Positions 33,050 to 42,624 of a stretch of DNA of 64,000 bases are shown here, one piece after another (position 1 is the first letter of the stretch; each line of letters starts with the position of its first letter). The notes beneath the pieces are model-generated. The model did not search any database. It was not told the DNA's origin and was given only the letters and a program-made list of their open reading frames with translations. The stretch spans positions 1,798,001 to 1,862,000 of the forward strand of contig NZ_PHUJ01000003.1 in NCBI RefSeq assembly GCF_002813375.1. The letters run 5' to 3'. The position numbers were made by a program, and so were the translations under genes. This stretch comes from Pseudonocardia alni. GTDB lineage: Bacteria > Actinomycetota > Actinomycetes > Mycobacteriales > Pseudonocardiaceae.

Positions 33050-35911
33050 TCAGCTGCAGCCGCTGGTGGAGCCGCAGCCCTCGCAGAGGTAGCAGGACCC
33101 GGCGGGGCGCATCTTCGTCCCGCAGGTCATGCACAGCGGAGCGTCGGCGGCCTTGCCCAGACGCAGCTCGAGCAGCTCGGTGGAGCTGCCGACCTCGACC
33201 GGCGCCGGATCGACACCGGTCTCCTTGCGCTCCTCGGTCGTCGGCACGGAGGAGCGGAACTCCTCCATGTCGAGCTTCTCGCCGGTGCCGTAGTCGTTCT
33301 CGACCTGGGCGGACCGCTCGTCGGAGGAGAAGATGCCCAGCTGGGCGCGCTTCTCGTACGGCAGGTGGTCCAGCGCCAGACGGCGGAACAGGTAGTCCAG
33401 CACCGAGGTCGCGATCCGCACGTCCGGGTCGTCGGTCATCCCGGCAGGCTCGAAGCGCAGGTTGGAGAACTTCGAGACGTAGAACTCCAGCGGGATGCCG
33501 TACTGCAGACCCACCGAGATCGACATCGAGAAGGCGTCCATCACGCCGGCCAGGGTCGAGCCCTGCTTGCCGAGCTTGACGAAGATCTCGCCGAGGCCGT
33601 CGTCGGGGTAGCTGCCGGCGGTGAGGTAGCCCTCGGCGCCACCGACGGTGAACGACACGGTCTCGCTGGGCCGCTTCTTCGGCAGACGCTTGCGGACCGG
33701 TCGCTGCTCGACGACGACGTGCTTCTCCGGCTCGGCGTCGGCCTTCGTGTCGCCGCCCTTGCCCGCGGACAGCGGCTGGCCGACCTTGCAGTTGTCGCGG
33801 TAGATCGCCAGGGCCTTGAGGCCGAGGCGCCACCCCTCGAGGTAGATCCGCTCGACGTCCTCGACGCTCGCCCGCTCGGGCATGTTGACCGTCTTGGAGA
33901 TGGCACCGGACAGGAACGGCTGCGCGGCGGCCATCATGCGGACGTGGCCCATCGGGGCGATCGTCCGGTCGCCCATGGCGCAGTCGAACACCTCGTAGTG
34001 CTCGGGCTTCATGCCCGGGGCGTCGACCACGTGGCCGTGCTCGGCGACGTACTCGACGATCGCCTCGGCCTGCTCGGCCTGGTAGCCGAGGTTGTCCAGG
34101 GCGCGGCGCACCGACTGGTTGACGATCTGCATGGAGCCGCCGCCGACCAGCTTCTTGAACTTGACCAGCGCCAGGTCCGGCTCGATGCCGGTGGTGTCGC
34201 AGTCCATCATCAGGCCGATCGTGCCGGTCGGGGCCAGCACGGACGCCTGCGCGTTGCGCCAGCCGTTGACCTGCCCGATGTCCTGGCACTGCTTCCAGAC
34301 CTCGGTGGCGAGCTTCTGCACCGGGGTGCTGGAGGCGAAGGTGCGGATGCGGTCGTTCTCCGCGGCGTGCTTGCGGATGACGCGCTGGTGGGACTCGGCG
34401 TTGCGGGCGTAGCCCTCGTACGGGCCGACGACACCGGCGAGCTCGGCGGAGCGCTTGTACGCGGCACCGGTCATCAGCGAGGTGATGGACCCGGCGAGCG
34501 CCCGGCCGCCCTCGGAGTCGTAGGCGTGGCCGGTGGCCATGAGCAGCGCGCCGAGGTTGGCGTAGCCGATGCCCAGCTGGCGGAACCTGCGCGTGGTGTC
34601 GGCGATCGGCTCGGTCGGGAAGTCCGCGAAGCAGATCGAGATGTCCATCGCGGTGATGATCAGCTCGACGGCCTTGGCGAAGGTCCGGGCGTCGAACCGG
34701 TCGTCGGAGTCGAGGAACTTCAGCAGGTTCAGCGACGCCAGGTTGCAGCTGGAGTTGTCCAGGTGCATGTACTCCGAGCACGGGTTCGACGCGCTGATGC
34801 GCCCCGACTCCGGAGTGGTGTGCCAGTCGTTGATCGTGCCGTCGTACTGGATGCCGGGGTCGGCGCAGTTCCAGGCCGCCTCGGCGATGCCGCGGAACAA
34901 CTTGCGGGCGTCGACGCGCTCGATGACCTCACCGGTCATGCGGGCACGCAGACCGAAGTCGGTGCCCCCCTCGACGGCGCGCATGAACTCGTCGGTGACG
35001 CGGACGGAGTTGTTGGCGTTCTGGTACTGCACCGAGGTGATGTCGGAGCCGCCCAGGTCCATGTCGAAGCCGGCGTCGCGCAGGACGCGGACCTTGGCCT
35101 CCTCCTTGGCCTTGGTCTCGACGAACTCCTCGATGTCGGGGTGGTCGACGTCGAGGACGACCATCTTCGCCGCGCGCCGCGTGGCGCCGCCGGACTTGAT
35201 GGTGCCCGCGGAGGCGTCGGCACCGCGCATGAACGAGACCGGGCCCGAGGCGGTGCCGCCGGAGGACAGCAACTCCTTCGACGAGCGGATGCGCGAGAGG
35301 TTCAGGCCGGCACCGGAGCCGCCCTTGAAGATCAGGCCCTCCTCGCGGTACCAGTTCAGGATCGACTCCATGGTGTCGTCGACCGAGAGGATGAAACAGG
35401 CGCTGACCTGCTGCGGGCTGGCGGTCCCGACGTTGAACCACACCGGTGAGTTGAAACTGAACACCTGGTGGATCAGCATCCAGGTCAGCTCGTGGTCGAA
35501 GATCTCGGCGTCGCCGTCGGTGGCGAAGTAGCCGTGCTCGAGACCGGCCCGCTTGTAGGTGCCGACGACCCGCTCGACGAGCTGCTTGAGGCTGGACTCG
35601 CGGGTGTCCGAGCCCACCGCGCCGCGGAAGTACTTGCTGGTGACGATGTTGGTGGCGTTGACCGACCAGCTGCGCGGGAACTCGACGCCGCGCTGCTCGA
35701 AGTTGACGGTGCCGTCGCGCCAGTTCGTCATGACGACGTCGCGGCGCTCCCACTCCACCTCCTCGTAGGGGTGGACCCCTTCGGTGGTGAAGACACGCTG
35801 CACGGTCAGGCCGGGCGCGCGCTTGGCGCCGGTCTTCCCGCGGCCACGCGACGGCTTGGCCGCCGCGCTGTCACCGGTGTCTGTCGTCGGGCCCCCGACG
35901 GTCTCGGTCAT
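33050..35911 (-). CDS. nrdJ: Class II B12-dependent ribonucleotide reductase
   Basis: 953 aa. It reduces ribonucleotides with adenosylcobalamin and needs no oxygen. NSPVWFNVGTASPQQVSACF holds the first redox Cys, and NPCSEYMHLDNSSCNLASLN contains the radical-site Cys with its Asn/Glu. The C-terminal zinc-ribbon tail (CMTCGTKM, then CYLCEGCG) is typical of the long actinobacterial NrdJ. The ATG at 35911 is chosen; the longer frame would run into nrdR. It lies 94 bases after nrdR and is probably in one transcript. No cobalamin riboswitch is seen upstream. Confidence 0.97.
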   Translation of the reverse strand: MTETVGGPTTDTGDSAAAKPSRGRGKTGAKRAPGLTVQRVFTTEGVHPYEEVEWERRDVVMTNWRDGTVNFEQRGVEFPRSWSVNATNIVTSKYFRGAVGSDTRESSLKQLVERVVGTYKRAGLEHGYFATDGDAEIFDHELTWMLIHQVFSFNSPVWFNVGTASPQQVSACFILSVDDTMESILNWYREEGLIFKGGSGAGLNLSRIRSSKELLSSGGTASGPVSFMRGADASAGTIKSGGATRRAAKMVVLDVDHPDIEEFVETKAKEEAKVRVLRDAGFDMDLGGSDITSVQYQNANNSVRVTDEFMRAVEGGTDFGLRARMTGEVIERVDARKLFRGIAEAAWNCADPGIQYDGTINDWHTTPESGRISASNPCSEYMHLDNSSCNLASLNLLKFLDSDDRFDARTFAKAVELIITAMDISICFADFPTEPIADTTRRFRQLGIGYANLGALLMATGHAYDSEGGRALAGSITSLMTGAAYKRSAELAGVVGPYEGYARNAESHQRVIRKHAAENDRIRTFASSTPVQKLATEVWKQCQDIGQVNGWRNAQASVLAPTGTIGLMMDCDTTGIEPDLALVKFKKLVGGGSMQIVNQSVRRALDNLGYQAEQAEAIVEYVAEHGHVVDAPGMKPEHYEVFDCAMGDRTIAPMGHVRMMAAAQPFLSGAISKTVNMPERASVEDVERIYLEGWRLGLKALAIYRDNCKVGQPLSAGKGGDTKADAEPEKHVVVEQRPVRKRLPKKRPSETVSFTVGGAEGYLTAGSYPDDGLGEIFVKLGKQGSTLAGVMDAFSMSISVGLQYGIPLEFYVSKFSNLRFEPAGMTDDPDVRIATSVLDYLFRRLALDHLPYEKRAQLGIFSSDERSAQVENDYGTGEKLDMEEFRSSVPTTEERKETGVDPAPVEVGSSTELLELRLGKAADAPLCMTCGTKMRPAGSCYLCEGCGSTSGCS

Positions 35912-36005
35912 GAACTGCCTCCGCACATCCGACGCTTCTCCGCCCGCACGCTGGGGTGCGCGGACGGCTCTCTTCCCGGTACGACCGGCGACGACGACGC
36001 GCCGC

Positions 36006-36497
36006 TCAGCCGCCCGGGTGGTGACCGGCCTCGTCGTCGGCTGCTTCCCCGGCAGCCGCCGAACGCAGGTCGGCGATCTCCTTCTCGAAGTCCTCGATGG
36101 AGGAGAAGGACCGATAGACACTCGCGAACCGCAGGTACGCGACCTCGTCGAGCTCACGCAGCGGCCCGAGGATCGCCAGCCCGACCTCGTGGCTGGGAAG
36201 CTCCGCCGCCCCGCGCGCCCGCACCGTCTCCTCGACCCGGTGGGCGAGCTGTTGCAGGTCGTCCTCGTCGACCGGCCGGCCCTGGCACGCCCGCCGAACC
36301 CCGCCGACGACCTTCTGCCGACTGAAGGGCTCGGTCACCCCGCTGCGCTTGACGACGGCGAGCACGGCCTCCTCGACCGTGGTGAACCGTCGTCCGCACG
36401 AGGTGCAGGACCGGCGCCGGCGGGTACAGGTCCCGTCGTCGGCGGTCCGGGAGTCGATCACGCGGGAGTCCGGGTGTCGGCAGAACGGGCAGCGCAT
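36006..36497 (-). CDS. nrdR: Transcriptional repressor NrdR
   Basis: 163 aa. The N-terminal zinc ribbon [17 protein letters not shown] with [10 protein letters not shown] and the ATP-cone ([20 protein letters not shown]) are complete. NrdR senses dATP/ATP and represses ribonucleotide reductase genes. It precedes nrdJ, and the NrdR-box-like pair about 57-105 bases upstream suggests autoregulation of the whole operon. Confidence 0.97.
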   Translation of the reverse strand: MRCPFCRHPDSRVIDSRTADDGTCTRRRRSCTSCGRRFTTVEEAVLAVVKRSGVTEPFSRQKVVGGVRRACQGRPVDEDDLQQLAHRVEETVRARGAAELPSHEVGLAILGPLRELDEVAYLRFASVYRSFSSIEDFEKEIADLRSAAAGEAADDEAGHHPGG

Positions 36498-36553
36498 GGA
36501 CGCTCACACCCCTCTTCCGTGACGTTCCGGAAACTCTCCGCAGCGATCCGTCC

Positions 36554-36602
36554 CCCCAAGCTGTGGCGGAACGACACCAATGTAACCCCTACATCTAGGG
36601 GT
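36554..36602. promoter_or_regulatory. Pair of NrdR-box-like palindromes
   Basis: ACCCCTA-CATC-TAGGGGT at 36585-36602 is a perfect palindrome in its 7-base arms. A weaker partner, CCCCAAGCTGTGG, is at 36554-36566. Their centres are about 33 bases apart, close to three helical turns, the spacing typical for paired NrdR boxes. The core TACATCTA resembles the NrdR consensus. They lie upstream of nrdR in the minus direction. Confidence 0.65.
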
Positions 36603-37015
36603 ACGCCATCCCGGGCCCGGTGCCACGCCGAGCTTCGCCCGATCGGGATCCGAGCCTCGCACACCACGTTCCGCGACCGGTCCGTCGCCGACGATCATGG
36701 AGCGGGGCATCGGCGCTGGTGGCGTGGAGAAACGTCGCGGGCAGCGCCGCCCGTCGCGCCGGAGGGACCGCGACCGGCGGCCACCCGATGCGGGGACACG
36801 CCCTGCGGACGCGCCCGGCGGCACGTCGCCGACTCCCCCGGCGACATCCCGGCGACCACGTCCGACACCCGCGAACCACCCCCGTGCACGCCGTCACCCG
36901 ATGCGCCGCCGACACCGCGTCCGGCGCTCCGCACCGTCACCACCTCGGGCCACCCGCAGCGCACAGCCGTGCGCACCACGGGGTGCGGCGTCGCGCTGCG
37001 CGGCGCCGGCCGACG
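36603..37015. other. Non-coding stretch upstream of nrdR promoter
   Basis: About 410 bases between the nrdR control region and the end of the next leftward gene. Frames on both strands are Arg/Pro-rich shadows without ribosome sites. I see no RNA gene or repeat of note. Confidence 0.35.
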
Positions 37016-37696
37016 TCAGCGCACGGCGCCGATCGACGGCACGGCCGCCGCGGGGGCGTTCCAGCCCGCCGCCGCGTCGCCCAGCAGCCCGAGCGCCACC
37101 ACCGCGGTCGTCGCGCACAGCAGGGCCGTGACCCCGGCGAGGAACCGCTCCAGGCGCCCGCCGGCGCGGCTGCGGGCCGGGCGCGGCCGCGCCGGGACCA
37201 GGCAGCGCCGGGACGGCGGACGGACGGTACGCGGTGCCGGCACGGCCACCGACCGAGGACGGGGCGGCGCCACGGCCGGCGCGGGCCGCGTCAGGGTCGG
37301 TGCGGGCCGCGTCAGGGTCGCCGTCGCACTCGGGGCCGGGTCCGCGGTGGTGCAGCGGGGCGTCCGGACCGCGAGATTCGGACCGCCGGCGGGACCGGAC
37401 ACCGGGACACCGGCCCCTCGGGCACCGGACGCCGGAGCGCGCCGGGAACGGGCGGCGGGATGACGGGCCACCGACTCGGCCAGTGCGCGCTCGTGCGCCC
37501 CGTGGGCCGCCCACCGGTGGGCCGCGCGCGCGGCGGCCGACGGGCCGGCACCGGCCACACCGGCGAGACCGTCGGCGGCCCGCACCCGCTCCCGGGCGGC
37601 GCGCCGGGCGCGCGAGGTGGGGGTGCCGGGCGCCGGGGCGCCGGTCAGGCAGCCGACCGCGCCGTGGTCGCGGATCCGCTCGTCGAGCTCTCGCAT
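37016..37696 (-). CDS. Basic protein with C-terminal membrane anchor (SOS locus)
   Basis: 226 aa. ATG 37696 has AGGAGG six bases upstream. The first 180 residues are Arg/Ala/Pro-rich and cytoplasmic. A single hydrophobic helix (FLAGVTALLCATTAVVALGL) lies near residues 185-205, followed by about 20 small residues. In mycobacteria this place, beside lexA, holds the SOS-induced division inhibitor ChiZ, which has a TM helix and a LysM domain; no LysM is present here. The membrane segment resembles the one in the neighbouring 37861 gene. A role in SOS division arrest is inferred from location only. Confidence 0.65.
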   Translation of the reverse strand: MRELDERIRDHGAVGCLTGAPAPGTPTSRARRAARERVRAADGLAGVAGAGPSAAARAAHRWAAHGAHERALAESVARHPAARSRRAPASGARGAGVPVSGPAGGPNLAVRTPRCTTADPAPSATATLTRPAPTLTRPAPAVAPPRPRSVAVPAPRTVRPPSRRCLVPARPRPARSRAGGRLERFLAGVTALLCATTAVVALGLLGDAAAGWNAPAAAVPSIGAVR

Positions 37697-37860
37697 GGTT
37701 CCTCCTGCCGTCGGACCGCCCGTCCCCCGGGCGGGTCTCGTCTCCCCCGCTCCCGACCGGCCCTTCCCCGAGCCCGGTCGAACGGGCGTACGAGCGGTGT
37801 AGCACCCGACACCGACAACGACCGCGTTCCCGCAGGTCCTCCCCCGTGCCGGGGACGTTC

Positions 37861-38100
37861 TCAGCGTGGCGCGCCGGCCGCGGGCGGCCCGGCCGGGCCG
37901 TGGGTGGCGACCGCGACGTCGGCGAGCACCCCGAGCGCGACGACCGCGGCCGCCGAGGCGAGCAGGACACCCGATGCGCCCACCGCACGGCGCACGACGC
38001 CCGGCGCCCGACCGGGCCGCACCCCGTCGGTCGTGGTGCGCACCGCGACCCGCCCGATGACCGTCACGTCCCCGATGACCGCCGAACCCACGATCGCCAC
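37861..38100 (-). CDS. Small tail-anchored membrane protein divergent from lexA
   Basis: 79 aa from GTG 38100; GTGs at 38091 and 38067 are alternatives. A basic N-terminal half (VIGRVAVRTTTDGVRPGRAP) precedes one hydrophobic helix (ASGVLLASAAAVVALGVLAD) and a short Pro/Ala tail. The helix shares VVALG(L/V)L(G/A)D with the downstream gene, so the two look like paralogues. Its start lies about 66 bases from a perfect SOS box, so LexA should control it. No SulA, DivS, SidA or LysM similarity is visible. Confidence 0.6.
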   Translation of the reverse strand: MAIVGSAVIGDVTVIGRVAVRTTTDGVRPGRAPGVVRRAVGASGVLLASAAAVVALGVLADVAVATHGPAGPPAAGAPR

Positions 38101-38165
38101 CCCCGCTGCCGTTCCCGCTGCCGGTCGCCCCCGCGCGGCCGGACGGCGACGCGGACCGCGTCCGA

Positions 38166-38197
38166 TCGAACTCGTGTTCGATCGAACGCCTGTGCGA
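38166..38197. promoter_or_regulatory. Two adjacent LexA (SOS) boxes
   Basis: TCGAACTCGTGTTCGA at 38166-38181 is a perfect 16-base SOS palindrome, TCGAAC-N4-GTTCGA, as used by mycobacterial LexA. Directly next to it TCGAACGCCTGTGCGA (38182-38197) has one mismatch. They face the leftward membrane-protein genes and would occlude their promoter. Confidence 0.85.
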
Positions 38198-38246
38198 TGT
38201 TGTACCACCGCGGCCCGACGGAATCCACGACACGCCCCGGGCGACT

Positions 38247-38262
38247 TCGAACGCATGTTTGG
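38247..38262. promoter_or_regulatory. LexA (SOS) box upstream of lexA
   Basis: TCGAACGCATGTTTGG keeps TCGAAC-N4-GTTxGx, with two mismatches in the last arm. It lies 59 bases before the lexA start, the usual place for autoregulation. Confidence 0.75.
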
Positions 38263-38320
38263 CGAACGGGATCGTGGCGGCTAGGGTCGTCGCCGTAAGT
38301 ACCCCGAGGAGGCGAATGCG

Positions 38321-39079
38321 ATGGCAGCGGACGACACCGGACACGGTGGTCCCGGCGTGACCGGCACCGCCGCGGACCGGGGATCCGCGAAGGTCCGGGA
38401 GTTCCCCGACCCCGCGGCCGACACCCGCGGCCTGACCCCGCGGCAGAAGAAGGTCCTGGCCGTCATCCGGGACTGGGTGGACCGGTACGGCTACCCGCCC
38501 AGCGTCCGAGAGATCGGTGACGCGGTGGGCCTCACGTCCACCTCGTCGGTGCACCACCAGCTCCGCACCCTGGAGCGCAAGGGCTTCCTCCGGCGCGACC
38601 CGAACCGCACCCGCGCGGTCGACGTCCGCAGCCCGGAGCAGATCGCCGGTACCGACGGGCCGGACTCCGACACCGACACCGCCGATCTGCGTTCCGCGCG
38701 GCCGGCGCCGGCGTTCGTGCCGCTCATCGGCGACATCGCCGCCGGTGGCCCGATCCTGGCCGAGCAGGCCGTGCAGGACGTGTTCCCGCTGCCGCGCGAG
38801 ATCGTCGGCGAGGGCACGCTGTTCCTGCTCAACGTCAAGGGCGACTCGATGGTCGACGCCGCGATCACCGACGGCGACTGGGTCGTCGTGCGCCAGCAGC
38901 CGGTGGCCGAGCAGGGCGAGGTCGTGGCCGCGATGATCGACGGTGAGGCGACCGTGAAGACGTTCCGCCGCAAGGACGGGCACATCTGGCTGATGCCCGC
39001 GAACGACGCCTACGACCCGATCCCGGGTGACGACGCGTCGATCCTGGGCCGCGTCGTGGCGGTCCTGCGCCGCCTCTGA
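38321..39079 (+). CDS. lexA: LexA repressor
   Basis: 252 aa. The N-terminal winged helix ([40 protein letters not shown]) binds SOS boxes. The self-cleavage site is Ala-Gly in [12 protein letters not shown]; the catalytic Ser is in [10 protein letters not shown] and the Lys in EATVKTFRR. RecA filaments trigger cleavage after DNA damage. The start has GGAGG upstream. Three SOS boxes lie in the 220-base divergent region. Confidence 0.97.
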   Translation: MAADDTGHGGPGVTGTAADRGSAKVREFPDPAADTRGLTPRQKKVLAVIRDWVDRYGYPPSVREIGDAVGLTSTSSVHHQLRTLERKGFLRRDPNRTRAVDVRSPEQIAGTDGPDSDTDTADLRSARPAPAFVPLIGDIAAGGPILAEQAVQDVFPLPREIVGEGTLFLLNVKGDSMVDAAITDGDWVVVRQQPVAEQGEVVAAMIDGEATVKTFRRKDGHIWLMPANDAYDPIPGDDASILGRVVAVLRRL

Positions 39080-39109
39080 CCGCCTCGGACGGCGCCCCGG
39101 GCCCCGCGA

Positions 39110-40174
39110 TCAGCGGGACCGGCGGCGCCGTCCGTGCAGGGACATCGCGACGGCGCCGGCGATCAGCAGCGCCCCGAGCGCCGCGGCCCCGCCCGCGGCA
39201 GGCAGCCACGACGGGTACGTGCGGTACTCCGGCACCTCGGCGGGCTGAGGCACGACCGGTGCCTGCGGAACGGTCGCCGCGGTCACCGCGCCCGGGACGA
39301 CCGTGATCGCCGCCGCGGTCAGGCTCCGCGCCTCGCTCCCGGAGTGCAGCGCGCCCCGGCCGTCCGGGGCGACCGCCTCGCCCTGGGCCTCTCCCGGCAA
39401 CGGCACCGGAAGCGGTGCCCCGTCCAGGGCCGCGACCAGCGCGTCGGCCGTCGCCGGTCCGCCGGCGGGCAGCGGGAACACCCAGGCGTCGGTGTAGGTC
39501 CGCAGCACGGCGGCGCGCCCGCCGTCGGCCCCGGCCGGCGAGACCCCGCCGCCGGTGACCGTGCGCGCCCCGGCGGCCCCGAGCGGCCCGCCGCCGGTGC
39601 CGGACCAGGGCAGCACGACCTGTGCCACCCGGCGCAGCTCCACCGGGTCCCCGCCGTCGTGCAGCGGCGCGGCGGGCCGGTAGACCCCGGCGGCCCCGGT
39701 GGTCTTGTCGACCAGCAGGGGCACGCCGTCGTCGCCGACCAGCAGTGCCTCGACGTCGCGCGGACCGTCGGGGTAGACGAGGTCGTGCACCCGTGGCGGC
39801 CCGGTCGGGGGCAGCACGACGAGCCGGACCGAGCCGCGCCGCGCCCCGTTGTCGCCGGTGTCGGCGAGCCACAGCTCCCCGCCCGGTCCGAGGCCGAGGT
39901 CCTCGACGTCGGTGACCGGGACGTCGGCCTGCCGGGTCCCGGTGACCGCACAGCCGACGGGGTCCAGGGTGAACGCCCGCGCGGTCCCGCCGCCGTCGAC
40001 GATGGCGTGGTAGCGCTGCGGGGCGGCGCCGGGCGGGCCCTCGGCGACCAGCCCGGACAGCTCCGCCAGCCGCGGGTCGTCGATCGAGCAAGCCGGGATC
40101 GCCCCGGGCGGCGACGCGGCCGCACCCGTGAGCGCACCGGTCAGGCAGAGGACCGTGGCCAGGCGGCGAGCCAC
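39110..40174 (-). CDS. Exported, membrane-anchored beta-propeller-like protein
   Basis: 354 aa. It has an N-terminal signal peptide (MARRLATVLCLTGALTGAAA). A beta-rich extracellular domain contains DVEDLGLGPGGELWLADTGD, which recalls esterase- or quinoprotein-like propeller blades. The C-terminal membrane helix (WLPAAGGAAALGALLIAGAV) is followed by RRRRSR. The function is unknown. It follows hflX by 35 bases on the same strand. Confidence 0.75.
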   Translation of the reverse strand: MARRLATVLCLTGALTGAAASPPGAIPACSIDDPRLAELSGLVAEGPPGAAPQRYHAIVDGGGTARAFTLDPVGCAVTGTRQADVPVTDVEDLGLGPGGELWLADTGDNGARRGSVRLVVLPPTGPPRVHDLVYPDGPRDVEALLVGDDGVPLLVDKTTGAAGVYRPAAPLHDGGDPVELRRVAQVVLPWSGTGGGPLGAAGARTVTGGGVSPAGADGGRAAVLRTYTDAWVFPLPAGGPATADALVAALDGAPLPVPLPGEAQGEAVAPDGRGALHSGSEARSLTAAAITVVPGAVTAATVPQAPVVPQPAEVPEYRTYPSWLPAAGGAAALGALLIAGAVAMSLHGRRRRSR

Positions 40175-40209
40175 GATCCCGGGGCCCGGCCGCCCGGCCG
40201 GTGGGACGC

Positions 40210-41700
40210 TCAGTGGCCCGCCGCCGTCGCCGGCAGGTCGGTGCCGGCCCCCGTCGGGAGGGCCGAGCCCGCCACCGCGAACGGCAGCACCGCGGTGCCC
40301 AGCTCGGGCTTCACCCGCGCCCGGATCCGGGTGCCGTCGGCGGTGTGTTCCTCGGCGAGGATCTCGCCGTCGTCGTGCAGCCGCGCGACCAGCGCACCCT
40401 CGGTGTAGGGCAGCAGGAGGTCGACCTCGTACTCCGGGCGCGGCAGTCGCTCGGCGATGCGCTCCCGGAGCCGGCGGATCCCGTCACCGCTGTGCGCGGA
40501 GACGAACACCGCGTCCGGCTGGGCGTGCCGCAGCCGGGCCAGCGCGAGGTCACCGGCCGCATCGGTCTTGTTGATCACGAGCAGCTCGGGCGGCATCGTG
40601 TCGCCCGCAGCCTCACCGACCTCGACGAGCACCTGGCGGACCGCGGCGATCTGGTCGTCGGGCAGCGGGTCGGACCCGTCGACGACGTGCACCAGCAGGT
40701 CGGCCCGGGCTGCCTCCTCCAGCGTGGAGCGGAACGCCTCGACGAGTTGGTGCGGCAGGTGCCGCACGAACCCGACGGTGTCGGTGAGGGTGTACTCGTG
40801 CCCGTCGGGCGTCTGCGCCTTGCGGGTGGTCGGGTCCAGCGTCGCGAACAGCGCGTCCTGCACCAGCACGCCGGCGTCGGTGAGCTGGTTGAGCAGGCTC
40901 GACTTGCCCGCGTTGGTGTAGCCGACGATCGCGACCGACGGGATCTCGTTGCGGCGACGGCTGCCGCGCTGGGTCTCGCGGACCTGGCGCATCGCACCGA
41001 TCTCGCGGCGCAGCTTCGACATGCGCGCGCGGATCCGGCGCCGGTCCAGCTCGATCTTCGTCTCACCGGGGCCACGGCCACCGATACCGACACCGCCCGC
41101 GGCGCGGCCACCGACCTGCCGGGACAGCGCCTCACCCCAGCCGCGCAGCCGCGGCAGCAGGTAGGACAGCTGCGCGAGCTCGACCTGGGCCTTGCCGTCC
41201 CGCGAACGGGCGTGCTGGGCGAAGATGTCGAGGATCAGCGCGGTCCGGTCGATGACCTTGACCTTGAGCCGCTCCTCCAGCTGGCGGAGCTGACCGGGTG
41301 ACAGCTCGCCGTCGCAGATCACGGTGTCGGCGCCGGTGGCGCGGACGGTTCCGAGCAGCTCCTCGACCTTGCCGGAGCCGATGAACGTGGCCGGGTCCGG
41401 GCTGGAGCGGCGCTGGACGAGGCCGTCCATCACCTCGGAACCGGCGGTCTCGGCGAGGCGGGCCAGCTCGGTCATCGAGTTCTCGGCCTGCTCGGCCGTG
41501 CCCTCGGTCCAGACGCCGACGAGCACGACCCGCTCCAGCTGGAGCTTGCGGTACTCGACCTCGGTGATGTCGGTGAGCTCGGTGGACAGCCCGTGGATCC
41601 GGCGCAGCGACGTGCGCTCCTCCAGGTCGAGCTCGCCACCCGTCGGAACCGGGTTCGACGCGGAGGGGGTCACGGAGGGGTGCGTGTGGGCATCAGTCAT
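40210..41700 (-). CDS. hflX: GTPase HflX
   Basis: 496 aa. It is a ribosome-associated GTPase that can split stalled 70S ribosomes. The N-terminal ATP-binding half includes DPATFIGSGKVEEL and GGRGPGETKIELDRRRI. The G domain has G1 GYTNAGKSSLLN, G3 DTVGFVRHLP and G4 INKTDA. It is in the order seen in mycobacteria, downstream of dapF on the same strand after a 54-base gap. Confidence 0.96.
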   Translation of the reverse strand: MTDAHTHPSVTPSASNPVPTGGELDLEERTSLRRIHGLSTELTDITEVEYRKLQLERVVLVGVWTEGTAEQAENSMTELARLAETAGSEVMDGLVQRRSSPDPATFIGSGKVEELLGTVRATGADTVICDGELSPGQLRQLEERLKVKVIDRTALILDIFAQHARSRDGKAQVELAQLSYLLPRLRGWGEALSRQVGGRAAGGVGIGGRGPGETKIELDRRRIRARMSKLRREIGAMRQVRETQRGSRRRNEIPSVAIVGYTNAGKSSLLNQLTDAGVLVQDALFATLDPTTRKAQTPDGHEYTLTDTVGFVRHLPHQLVEAFRSTLEEAARADLLVHVVDGSDPLPDDQIAAVRQVLVEVGEAAGDTMPPELLVINKTDAAGDLALARLRHAQPDAVFVSAHSGDGIRRLRERIAERLPRPEYEVDLLLPYTEGALVARLHDDGEILAEEHTADGTRIRARVKPELGTAVLPFAVAGSALPTGAGTDLPATAAGH

Positions 41701-41754
41701 CTTGACCCCATCCTCCCACGTCGCGGGGCCCGTGTCCGCCCGGATTCGCGACGC

Positions 41755-42624
41755 TCAGGCGGGCGCGTCCCACCACGCCCGGTCCAGCTCCCCGGACGCG
41801 AGCAGTACGGCCGGGCCGTGCAGCGTCGTGGGCCCGGTCCGTTCGTCGGTACCCGCCTCCACCGTCACCCGCAGCAGCCCGCCCGGGACGGTGACCTGCA
41901 CGTCGCCGGCGGAGTGTCCGGCGTGCCGCAGCGCGGCGACGGCGGCGGCGACGGTCCCGGTGCCGCAGGAGCGGGTCTCCCCCACGCCGCGCTCGTGCAC
42001 CCGCATCCGGATGCGGCCGCCGTCGGCGGGACCGTCCAGCGGGGTCAGGAACTCGACGTTCACCCCGTTCGGGAACAGCGCCGGGTCGAACGAGGGCGCA
42101 CGGGTCAGGTCGAGGGTGGCCGGGTCGGCCGCGGTGACGCAGGCCAGGTGCGGGTTGCCGACGTCGAGGGCGATGCCGTCGAAACGCGCGCCGCCGCTGG
42201 TGGCGACCGACGCGGGGCCGACGCCGACCGTGCCGAGCCCGACCGAGACCCCGTCCGGCCCGACCGCGGTGTCGAGCACCCCGTTCCGGGTGCCGACCGG
42301 CCCGCCGGTGGCCCAGCCGCACTCGTGCAGGTAGCGGGCGAACACGCGCAGGCCGTTGCCGCACATCTCGGCGAGCGAGCCGTCGGCGTTGCGGTAGTCC
42401 ATGAACCACTCGACGCCGTCGGCCGGCTCGCCGACGCCGGGCTCCCCGGCGAGCTCCGTCCAGCGCACGACCCGCAGCACCCCGTCCGCGCCGAGGCCGC
42501 GGCGGCGGTCGCACAGCGCGGCGACGCGAGCCGCGGTGAGGTCGAGCGCGGCGTCCGGGTCGGGCAGCACCACGAAGTCGTTCTGCGTGCCGTGCCCCTT
42601 GCTGAACGCGATACCGCCGGTCAT
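41755..42624 (-). CDS. dapF: Diaminopimelate epimerase
   Basis: 289 aa. It interconverts LL- and meso-diaminopimelate for lysine and peptidoglycan. The two catalytic cysteines are in MCGNGLRVFARYL and RSCGTGTVAAAVA. FSKGHGTQNDFVVL is the typical N-terminus. The ATG overlaps the miaA stop (ATGA). Confidence 0.97.
   Translation of the reverse strand: MTGGIAFSKGHGTQNDFVVLPDPDAALDLTAARVAALCDRRRGLGADGVLRVVRWTELAGEPGVGEPADGVEWFMDYRNADGSLAEMCGNGLRVFARYLHECGWATGGPVGTRNGVLDTAVGPDGVSVGLGTVGVGPASVATSGGARFDGIALDVGNPHLACVTAADPATLDLTRAPSFDPALFPNGVNVEFLTPLDGPADGGRIRMRVHERGVGETRSCGTGTVAAAVAALRHAGHSAGDVQVTVPGGLLRVTVEAGTDERTGPTTLHGPAVLLASGELDRAWWDAPA

Noticed and set aside
35912..36005. Cobalamin riboswitch before nrdJ
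   Set aside because: The gap is only 94 bases and no B12-box-like conserved core is visible.
36697..37131. Plus-strand ORF in the gap after nrdR
   Set aside because: Composition is Arg/Pro/Ser only, with no ribosome site and no homology features.
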